A stretch of 64,000 bases of DNA from Methylomonas sp. Lineage in GTDB: Bacteria; Pseudomonadota; Gammaproteobacteria; Methylococcales; Methylomonadaceae. The notes beneath the pieces were generated by a model. It was given only the letters and a program-made list of their open reading frames with translations, searched no databases and was not told the origin of the DNA. Position 1 is the first letter of the stretch, and the number at the start of each line of letters is the position of its first letter. Shown piece after piece: positions 28,247 to 35,313 of this stretch. Location: positions 1 to 64,000 of the forward strand of contig PERU01000019.1 of assembly GCA_002928965.1 (NCBI GenBank). The letters are read 5' to 3'. The translations under genes were made by a program, and so were the position numbers.

Positions 28247-29490
28247 CGCAACACCTCCCGGTGTTCGGTGAGCAGTTGCCGAAACGCCCTGGATTCGGGG
28301 TCGCCGATAGGGATGGCTTTTTGCTCGCCAACGGCTTTTTTATAGGCGATGCCCAGCCATAACACTACGGCAACGATGATTTCGTCCAGCCATTCGTCCT
28401 CGCTGTCGCGCCGCTGAGCGTTTGCCGCGTCCAGCCAAAGTTTCTGTGCTGGCGGTAATGCGCTGGTTTCCGACCAGCCGCCGGGCAGTTCGCGAATCGC
28501 CCAAACCTTTTCCATCAGTTGTTCGACGATCTGCAAAATCCAGTAATCCCGGCCCTCACGCACGTCGATGTTGTTAGGCACCGTGTCGGCAAACAATTTA
28601 TGTAGGGCTTTGAATTTGTCCTGATAGTCCTTGAGATATAGGCTTTGCAGGAAGAAATTGGTTTTCGGCGCCTGCGCGGCGCGCAGTTCCAAAGTCGGCG
28701 GCAGGGAGGGCAATAGATAAGCGGTCCCGCCGTTTTGGCTATTCAACATGCTGATGTTTTGTTTGTTCGCACCGCCAAAACCGATTTCGGTCAGGTTGTA
28801 GAGTTCATCGAAACCTTGTTCATGATGGATTTGACTGCGGCGGTCGTTGCGGGCTTGCTTGGCGGCTTCGGAAAAACGCAGCACGTTGATGCGTTCCTTA
28901 AGCTTGAACATCAGCCCGGACGGTGTCAGCAGCGATAGCAAATGGTAGCCGTCGTCGACCGGAAAATAGACTTGTTTGATTTTTTCCGAAGTTTTGACCG
29001 TTTCCGCAGCGCCGGTTTTGATGCTCAGCAAGCCTTGCCGCAGTCCCTGGAAGGCTGTCGGTATATTGAATTGTTGTTTGATCAGCGGGGTATCCTGTTC
29101 AAGGTGCGCCAACACCGTTTGTCCGTCGCTCAGCGGCAAGGATAGAAACTTGTGGACGTCCAGCGCCGCGGCATCGCCGAATACGTCGAAATCGGCTGCA
29201 GCATTACCACTCCGTAAAAAACCATCTGGTTCAAATTTACAGAGTGCAATCACTGCACTGACATTTTTTTTCTTTATAAATGGGTTACTAAATTTAGGTG
29301 CATGGCTAGTGATGGCTAGACTTCCGGCTCGCTTGGCGGCATCCGGCAACCAATTCGCCAAGTCGAATTTATCAGAGGCTGTGCGTTCGATGTCTTGTTG
29401 CTCGGCTTCGGTTTTGGCAGATTTCAATTTTTCTTTAAGCCAGGCCGCTCGGCGTTCCGACAGGAAACTTTGTACTGAGGGTTCCAACAT
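28243..29490 (-). CDS. csy1: Type I-F Cascade large subunit Csy1 (Cas8f)
   Basis: The large subunit of the Csy complex, which contacts the CC PAM and the crRNA 5' end. The product has 415 residues (434 in Pseudomonas). Csy1-like blocks include the helical SFLSERRAAWLKEKLK start, GSLAITSHAPKFSNPF, GFGGANKQNISMLNSQNGG and the long C-terminal helical bundle with VEQLMEKVWAIRELPGGWS. It is the first gene of csy1-csy2-csy3-cas6f. Its promoter region (29491-29601) is shared head to head with the CRISPR-like RNA described separately and contains the sequence matched by that RNA. Confidence 0.94.
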   Translation of the reverse strand: MLEPSVQSFLSERRAAWLKEKLKSAKTEAEQQDIERTASDKFDLANWLPDAAKRAGSLAITSHAPKFSNPFIKKKNVSAVIALCKFEPDGFLRSGNAAADFDVFGDAAALDVHKFLSLPLSDGQTVLAHLEQDTPLIKQQFNIPTAFQGLRQGLLSIKTGAAETVKTSEKIKQVYFPVDDGYHLLSLLTPSGLMFKLKERINVLRFSEAAKQARNDRRSQIHHEQGFDELYNLTEIGFGGANKQNISMLNSQNGGTAYLLPSLPPTLELRAAQAPKTNFFLQSLYLKDYQDKFKALHKLFADTVPNNIDVREGRDYWILQIVEQLMEKVWAIRELPGGWSETSALPPAQKLWLDAANAQRRDSEDEWLDEIIVAVVLWLGIAYKKAVGEQKAIPIGDPESRAFRQLLTEHREVLR

Positions 29491-29554
29491 GTTTGCAGTC
29501 CTTGTTCAGTTTTTCGCGCCGTAGAGTGTAGGCTAGACCATTGTATTTATCAAT

Positions 29555-29582
29555 CCTGTTTTCTTATATTTGTATTATTAAA
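29555..29582 (+). promoter_or_regulatory. Pseudo-protospacer with CC PAM over the csy1 promoter
   Basis: CC at 29555-29556 is the type I-F PAM. The following 26 bp (29557-29582) match the pseudo-spacer at 29630-29655 in 20 positions. Positions 1-5, 7-9 and 11-19 are identical; mismatches are at 6, 10, 20, 21, 23 and 24. Position 6 does not pair in type I R-loops, and loss of the distal end favours binding without cleavage. The site covers the proposed csy1 -10 element. Confidence 0.8.
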
Positions 29583-29590
29583 CTTTTGAA
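29563..29590 (-). promoter_or_regulatory. Proposed csy operon promoter
   Basis: On the minus strand TTCAAA (29585-29590) and TATAAG (29563-29568) are 16 bp apart, about 75-90 bp before the csy1 start codon. A plus-strand promoter (TTGTAT at 29541, TATATT at 29565) may overlap it and drive the CRISPR-like RNA. Both are by eye only. Confidence 0.5.
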
Positions 29591-29601
29591 GTACACTGAC
29601 G

Positions 29602-29683
29602 AATGCCTGCCGCATAGGCAGCTTAGAAATGTTTGCTTGTATTTGTATCTTCCAAATTCACTGCCGCACAGGCAGCTTAAAAA
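29602..29683 (+). ncRNA. CRISPR-like cas-regulating RNA (CreR/CreA-type), two repeats and one pseudo-spacer
   Basis: Two solitary 28-nt I-F-type repeats lie at 29602-29629 and 29656-29683, opposite in strand to the cas genes. Each has stem CTGCC/GGCAG. The loops are GCATA and GCACA; the handles are CTTAGAAA (identical to the array handle) and CTTAAAAA. The stem differs from the array stem (CCGCC/GGCGG) by a compensated base-pair change, so Cas6f should still recognise it. Between them is a 26-nt pseudo-spacer starting TGTTTGCTTGTATTTGTAT that matches the csy1 promoter beside a CC PAM. This is the layout of CreR regulators and CreA antitoxin RNAs: the Csy complex would use it to repress its own operon. 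Expression is not shown. Confidence 0.82.
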
Positions 29684-29699
29684 TTCCCCGTTTGTTTAC

Positions 29700-29739
29700 G
29701 TACCCATAAACAGGAACAATGACCCCGATTTGTGGGTAC
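29700..29739. promoter_or_regulatory. Inverted repeat before the toxin-antitoxin genes
   Basis: GTACCCA (29700-29706) and TGGGTAC (29733-29739) form a perfect 7-bp inverted repeat spaced by 26 bp. The right arm overlaps TACAAT (29737-29742), a -10-like hexamer. This is a plausible operator for autoregulation by the ribbon-helix-helix antitoxin, 27 bp before its start codon. Confidence 0.45.
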
Positions 29740-29765
29740 AATGCTTCCCACTCAGGAGGTGCAAC

Positions 29766-30053
29766 ATGAAAATCGAAGCAAGTAAACAAGACGTTCTAAA
29801 AGTTCGTATGGACATAGCGACCATACAGCTGCTCGAGCAGGCCCGCAGCTATGTCGGCTTGGACAAAAGCAAATTCATCCGCCAAAGCATTAGGGAAAAA
29901 GCCAAAGCAGTAATAGCAGAGCACGAGCAAACCCGATTCAGCGCGGAAGACTGGCGGCTGTTTTTCGAGTTGCTGGATAACCCGCCGGAGCCAACCGAAC
30001 GCATGAAAAAAGCCTTGCAGACCTACAACAACATCGTCGCCGATGAAGTTTGA
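29766..30053 (+). CDS. DUF1778-family ribbon-helix-helix antitoxin
   Basis: A 95-residue antitoxin. The N-terminal ribbon-helix-helix (SKQDVLKVRMDIATIQLLEQARSYVGLDKSKFIRQSIREKA) binds operator DNA; the C-terminal tail (FSAEDWRLFFELLDNPPEPTERMKKAL) is the usual toxin-neutralising part of DUF1778 proteins. The ATG at 29766 follows AGGAGGTGCAAC, a strong ribosome-binding site; an upstream frame extension to 29541 would run through the CRISPR-like RNA and is rejected. It overlaps the toxin gene by 11 bp. The pair lies between csy1 and cas2-3, on the opposite strand. Confidence 0.9.
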   Translation: MKIEASKQDVLKVRMDIATIQLLEQARSYVGLDKSKFIRQSIREKAKAVIAEHEQTRFSAEDWRLFFELLDNPPEPTERMKKALQTYNNIVADEV

Positions 30054-30534
30054 GCGGCTACAACCCGACCTGCATGACCGAAAAACCTTCGATTGCGGCG
30101 ATCAGGCGCTCAATCTATATCTGCGGCAATTTGCCAATCAGGACCAAAACCGCGGCTTGTCCCGCGTTTACGTGCTGGCCGAGCAACGGCGAATCGTCGG
30201 ATATTACTCGCTCAGCGCGTATTCGGTGGCGACCGACGAATTAGCAGACCAAACCCGAACCGGCGCTTACCGCGAACTGCCTTTTTTGTTGTTGGGCCGT
30301 CTGGCCGTCGATCAAGCCTTTCAAGGCCAAGGTTTGGGCGACGCGTTGATTTTTCACGCGCTCAAAACCACGGTCGAAGCAGCCGAAAAAATCGGTATTT
30401 TCGGCATGATCGTCGATGCCAAAGACGATCGCGCCGCCGGTTTTTACCAGCGCTTTGGTTTTACACGCCTGATCGCCAGCAAAAATCGTTTGGTTCTGCC
30501 GTTTTCGGCTATCAAAAAGCTGGTTCAACCCTAA
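30043..30534 (+). CDS. GNAT-family toxin (TacT/AtaT-like)
   Basis: A 163-residue GNAT acetyltransferase that is the toxin half of a DUF1778-GNAT module. Toxins of this family acetylate the aminoacyl group of charged tRNAs and block translation. The acetyl-CoA pyrophosphate loop is in AVDQAFQGQGLGDALIFHAL, preceded by FLLLGRLAVD, and the late Tyr is in AAGFYQRFGFTRL. The start overlaps the antitoxin gene, as is typical. It converges on the cas2-3 remnant with a 3-bp gap. Its position inside a cas locus next to a CRISPR-like RNA recalls CRISPR-regulated toxins, but no guide match to this promoter is convincing. Confidence 0.88.
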   Translation: MKFERLQPDLHDRKTFDCGDQALNLYLRQFANQDQNRGLSRVYVLAEQRRIVGYYSLSAYSVATDELADQTRTGAYRELPFLLLGRLAVDQAFQGQGLGDALIFHALKTTVEAAEKIGIFGMIVDAKDDRAAGFYQRFGFTRLIASKNRLVLPFSAIKKLVQP

Positions 30535-30537
30535 AAC

Positions 30538-33500
30538 TCACTGCTTCCAAAATCCCAGTTGCTGACAATAGGCAAACACATAGCATTCGCCAGTCAGTAG
30601 ATCGTTATCGTCAATCCGCACATTGATTTCGCCGTAACGTAAAGCCGTGTCGGTTTGCGACCAGCCATTTTTCTCGGCGTGTCGTTCGAGTAGCTCGGCA
30701 TAATCCCGATACAGCCACCATCTTTCCCGTTCCAATTCGCTCAGTTCCACGCGCTCGATTTTGCAATTACTTTCAACTGTATTAGTACCGCCTTGGGGCA
30801 GTTTTTCAACGAATAGCCAATCGGCTTTTTCGTCCGGCAGGTCGAATAGGGTTCGCTGTTTATCCTGCCGGCGAAACGGGGTTAAATGTTGCGGCAAGGC
30901 CGTCAACCACCAACATTCAGTAAGCCAACCTTGCAAACTTTCCGGGCCTTGCTTGCCGTAGCTGGTCAGCAAATTTTGGATACAATGGTGTTCCAAATCG
31001 GCCAGATTCTCGGTCGGCCGTAGTTCAGCGTTGCTTTGAATACGCGGCGCGGCGGTGATGGCTTGCAACTGTTCTGTGGGGATCAGCCGTTTCAGATCAT
31101 GCGTTGCTAGCCGTTGGCGCGGGCTTTCGAAGCCCGGACGGCTGAAAGCCGGCTTATCTTCGCCTTGCAATAGCGCTTTCAAGTTGAATTGCAGCAAGCC
31201 GATATTCGGCGCTTTCGGCGTTTGTGACCGATGCCGCAACACGCGCCCGGCCAACTGGATGATGGAACGGTAAGAAGACGGCTCAACCACCGCCCAATCG
31301 AAATCGTGGTCGCGACCGACTTCCTCGACCGGCGTGGCCACCAGGATGAAAATCAGATTGTCGGGTTGGCAGCGGTCGATATGCCGGCGGATTAGAGGTT
31401 TGCCGAACACCGCAGTGGTTTGATCGCGTGTTAATACCTCATCGAGATGACGCTCCTGTTCATGGCGCAGCAATAAAACCTGCTGGCTATGGTAGGCCAT
31501 GACACGGATCTCGACATTGTCCGGCCAATCCTGCGATTGCGCCAGATAACGGGTCAATGCTATGCAGGGCGGGATATTAGCCATCCGCACCACGCCGAAC
31601 GAAACGTGTTTGCTACTATGTGGGTCCGGTTCGGCATGGCGTCGATGCTGCTCGAGGACAGCATCTTGAATCGTCTTAAAGTAGGCCTGCTCGACGGATT
31701 GGCGGTTATCCTCGGACGGACAAAAATCGACGATTTCGGCGATGCGCTTGGCTGGGTTTTGGCGGACGTTTTGCAGCTTGGCGCTACGCTTTTCGACGAA
31801 GCCCGAATGAGTTTGCCGGTATGCTTCGATGCCGGCGTTTTGCAGTGTGGCGATTTCGCAGTCCGATTCGTCGATCCAGGCGCAGCCGATTTGGCTGTTC
31901 AAGCCGCGAGCCTGAGCAAACAAGCGCCAACCTTCCCGGTAGGCGTTGAAATAACCTTCGGCTAATGCCGGTGGTATCGTCGCCGTCGAAATCGTCGATT
32001 TCGTCGATGACCAAATCCGACGACATCAGCCGCAAACTGGGCAGAATATAACGCCCACCGCGCCGGGTTTCGGTGGCCGCCATCAAATGATCAATGGTGC
32101 AAGCCAGCACCGGGGCATAGAGGAGTTTTTGCTTGCGCTGGTCAATTTGGCCGGCCTTATCCGTCCATAGCGTGCTTAAGGCGCTGAGTGCTTGGTCGGG
32201 AATGTCGAAATCGACGTCGTTGTCATCCCACCATTCTTCGGCCGATTCCGAGCCGCTTTTCTCGTCAGTCCCGATGGCTTCCGTGTTTTGCCGGGCTTGA
32301 TTATGCAGTTCCAGTACCGCGCGGGAACCGATTAGTACCGCCAATTCGCTGTTATCCAGGCCGATGCGCGTCCGATATTCATCGCCGGTTTGCAGTGTCA
32401 AAGTCCGCAAACCCAAGGCTAAAGCATAACGCAAACTTTCGCCGTCCTTGGACAAAGCTTGCATGATTTTGGCATTGGCTAAGGTTTTGCCGCAGCCGGT
32501 GCTGGCCATGTTGACCGCAAAGAAACCAAAACGGGTTTCCGCTAAATTCCGGGCGGTTTTCCAGGTCTTGATGGCCGCCACTGCTTGGTCTTGCCAGCGG
32601 AATCGGGCATCGGCGCTTTTTTGTTTCAGCCGCTTTACGTCGTAAACCGGTGGCGGCTCGGATTCGAATAAAGGCAAGCGTCGAGCGACGGTCGCGGCCT
32701 GTTTGGCAACCCGCACCAAATGCTCATCCAACAATTGCTTGAGTTCTCCATGTTTATTGGTATTGGCATAAAGCGGTACGACTTTTTGCCAGTTTTTATC
32801 GGCGTCTTGCGAGGAATAGTAGTGGTCGCCCAGCATCAGACTCAATCGGCAATAATGCAACACCAGCCGATAGCTGCCGTCGGCCATCGCTTGTTCCAGC
32901 ATGGTCAGGCACGCTTGCAATTTGACCGCCGCCGTTTTTAGTTGCGTTAGCCAAGGCGCGGACTGGCTGAGCAGACCGTGGGGAAATTCGAAGCATTGCT
33001 TCAGTCGGTCGGCGTCGGCCTCGTTTCGGTAGCCCCAGTCGGCCGTGATGTAGGCCAAGGTTTTGCGTAGATTCAGCGCGGGTTCGTCTTGCCATGCTTT
33101 GGCGGCGTCCTTAGTTCCAAAATCTGGCAGTTTGTGGTGCGTAACAACTAACCAGGCGATCAAACCGGCGGCATCCGGCAGATCGTCCATCGGACGTTTA
33201 CCGATTTGGCGGACGGCTTGTTGGATTGTGTGTTCATCGATCACGCCGTCTGCCAAACGCTTTAACCATTCTGCGTCGCCGGTTGTGCCGTTGACGAGCG
33301 CTTTCAACAACAATAACGACAACCACTCGTGGCGCAAGGGGTCGGGCGGTTGCTTGGACGAGAGTTTATTTTGAAAACACAGCGAGGCCTTGCCCCAGTC
33401 GTGAAATAGCGCTGCCAGAGTAGTCAGGGTTTTGATCAAGGGCAAATAGTGCCAGTCACTTTCCCATTGGCCATTGGCGATGGTTTTTTGCGTACTATTG

Positions 33501-33769
33501 ACCGGCACGATGCCTTCCGAGTTGAAACGCCTGCGATTGCCGACTATCCAGACCAACTCGCTGCGGCTGCGCGACCTAAGCCAGTGGCAAGACACAGCAG
33601 TTCTTTTCGTCGCCGTCTTGCGCAGTAATTTTTTCACCGCTTGCAAACCTTCTTCGGTAATCACGGTTTGCCAAGTGTTGTCGCCGATGCGGTTGGCGAA
33701 GGCGTCGAGGACACGACGGGTGCGGGCCAGGGCTTTTTTTTGGCATTGGCTGATGAAGGTGACCATCAT
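30538..33769 (-). pseudogene. cas3: Type I-F cas2-3, broken by an internal out-of-frame deletion
   Basis: Encodes the I-F nuclease-helicase with an N-terminal Cas2 domain. Residues 1-95 are Cas2-like (FISQCQKKALARTRRVLDAFA...), the HD nuclease has H123-D124 in ALFHDWGKA, Walker A is ASTGCGKTLA, and the DExD box is VIDEIDDFDGDD. At 31976-31984 the frame shifts: the expected ~24 residues ending in helicase motif III (SAT) are missing, and coding resumes in another frame with IPPALAEGYFNAYREG. The C-terminal half keeps the motif VI sequence QLAGRVLRHR. Total coding length is otherwise that of an intact protein of roughly 1100 residues. Interference should be lost unless the lesion is a sequencing error. 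It starts 2 bp after cas1. Confidence 0.88.
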
Positions 33770-33771
33770 GG

Positions 33772-34776
33772 CTAACTGCCCTGGTTGGTAGTTTGTGGTT
33801 CGACAGGCTCACCACGAACGGTATTGTTCGTTTCGTCACTTTCTCGTAAGGCGGCTCGCTTGACCTGCTCGAACATGAAATCCAATGCTTTGTGGTCGGT
33901 GAATTTTTGCAGGATTTGCTGGCGAAACTCCTGTTCGCTCATCTTTTCCTTGGCACAGACAAAGGCCCAGGGCAGGACGATGGCGTCTTTGATCAGGTCA
34001 GCGACGTCAAACACCAGCGCGCCACGGCGGGTTTTGCCGTGCATCACCGCAAAGCCGTGGGGGATGCCGAGCACCCATAACGTGGTGGCGGCGAGGCCGT
34101 AAGCCAGATAGTTGCCGTGGTTCAAAAAGCCATTGGCTAGGTCAGTGGCGTCGTGGTTTCGGCTAAAGTCAGTGTGCTTGGTGGCTTGGGCGGCGTAGCG
34201 ATAAAGTTGTTTGGTCAGCAGCGCTTCGCGTTGCAGCAGGTCGCCAACCTTTGTGGCTTGTTCGACTTGTATGGCGTAACTATCCAGCGCGCTGGCTATG
34301 GCGCTGTCGTCAGCAAAGAGATTTTCGGCTTGTAGCTCGCGGTCTTTGCGCCAAACGCGGCGCAGGTAATCGACTCGGGCTTGTTGAAAGGCTTTGGCGA
34401 CCGTCAAGCGTTGGGCGTCATCAAACCAGAATTTCAGCCAGCCTTGCACATATTCGGTGGGGCGGTATTCGCTTTGCGGGGTGAGCCATTCGATTTCGCA
34501 GCCGCTGAATAAGGGCGTACCGCCGCCACCGCAAAACCCCACCAGCACGCCGGCGCTGGCCAGCATGCGCATCGCCGCCTGGGTAATGGAGGTGCCGGTG
34601 CCAAGCAAAATGACAGTGGTATTGGCGATGGGGATGTTCCAGTAATAGTTTTCGTCCTTGGCTTCGGTCAGATACAGTACCCGGCCATCTTTTTGCATTA
34701 CTCGGCATTTTTCCAGGTAATAGATGTTGGCGCGTTTGGAGTGGAGGATGGCTTTTAAATCAGTCAACTGGTCCAT
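33772..34776 (-). CDS. cas1: CRISPR integrase Cas1, type I-F
   Basis: The metal-dependent integrase that inserts spacers with the Cas2 domain of Cas2-3. The protein has 334 residues; catalytic residues are present as E184 in LLQREALLTKQLYRYAA, H246 in VMHGKTRRG and D257/D260 in LVFDVADLIKD. The core I-F Cas1 ends near FMFEQVKRAAL. The last ~20 residues (TNNTVRGEPVEPQTTNQGS) translate a dispersed palindromic repeat at about 33788-33822; VRGEPVEP is a well-known translation of such elements. It is the first gene of a cas1-cas2-3 unit, so adaptation would also depend on the damaged neighbour. Confidence 0.95.
   Translation of the reverse strand: MDQLTDLKAILHSKRANIYYLEKCRVMQKDGRVLYLTEAKDENYYWNIPIANTTVILLGTGTSITQAAMRMLASAGVLVGFCGGGGTPLFSGCEIEWLTPQSEYRPTEYVQGWLKFWFDDAQRLTVAKAFQQARVDYLRRVWRKDRELQAENLFADDSAIASALDSYAIQVEQATKVGDLLQREALLTKQLYRYAAQATKHTDFSRNHDATDLANGFLNHGNYLAYGLAATTLWVLGIPHGFAVMHGKTRRGALVFDVADLIKDAIVLPWAFVCAKEKMSEQEFRQQILQKFTDHKALDFMFEQVKRAALRESDETNNTVRGEPVEPQTTNQGS
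33788..33822. repeat. Dispersed palindromic element inside the cas1 3' end
   Basis: TGGTTCGACAGGCTCACCAC followed by GAACGG is a widespread intergenic repeat whose two-strand translations (VRGEPVEP / PFVVSLSNH) recur in bacterial proteins. Here it supplies the C-terminal codons of cas1. Confidence 0.7.
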
Positions 34777-35154
34777 TGTTTGTATGTCCTTAGGTATGCC
34801 CTGCCCAAAGGCTTTGTGAAAAATTGATTTGGATTTTTAGCGTGCTTTCAAGGAACAACGAGGAGATCAGTGGCTAATTCTAGCGGTTGTGGGGTTTTTT
34901 GCTACTGTGCAAGTGATCGTAGGAGCGATGCCAGTCGCGACTTAAAAACCCTATCGCGACTGGCATCGCTTCTACGCTATATATCCCCCTCACCCCAGCC
35001 CTCTCCCGCGAGGAGAGGGGGCTTTTACGACAGCCTCATCAGGAGAGGGGACTTTTCCATAACGTAACGGCATTACTCAAAGGGGGACGTTATTTTGGCG
35101 AAATCGTAAGCAGGTGGGCCTTCCAGATTGACCATGTGGCCACTGCAACGTTAA
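34777..35154. other. Repeat-rich gap upstream of cas1
   Basis: No gene. It contains a long palindrome (34918-34976, two 23-bp arms with one mismatch, in which AGGAGCGATGCCAGTCGCGA is part of one arm), a CTTTTACGACA terminus at 35022-35032 like that of the element at 41123-41225, and a truncated miniature-repeat end (35078-35109). The cas1 promoter must lie in its left part. Confidence 0.55.
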
Positions 35155-35313
35155 GGATGTGGTCATAAATAACTTCCCGGAATTCTGCTTATTCCGAATC
35201 ACACGATTCTTGCTCCCCTCTTTGACAAAGAGGGGTTGGGGGGAGATTTTTTAATAAATCCCCCTCGATCCCCCTTTTTCAAAGGAGGAAGTTATTTGTA
35301 ACGAAATCCTAAG
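35155..35313 (+). repeat. Miniature dispersed element, copy B (right border of CRISPR-cas locus)
   Basis: Almost identical to copy A at 23966-24123 but inverted, so the two bracket the whole CRISPR-cas locus. Its right end (AACGAAATCCTAAG) contains the reverse complement of the parC stop codon, so the element's insertion defines the last codon of parC. Confidence 0.8.

Noticed and set aside
29687-29706. A second possible pseudo-spacer target at the toxin-antitoxin promoter (CC followed by CGTTTGTTTACG)
   Set aside because: Position 1 of the seed mismatches and identity collapses after position 9, so it is far weaker than the csy1 promoter match.
29541-29765. Longer N terminus for the DUF1778 antitoxin
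   Set aside because: It would translate both CRISPR-like repeats; the ATG at 29766 has an excellent ribosome-binding site and gives the full family domain.
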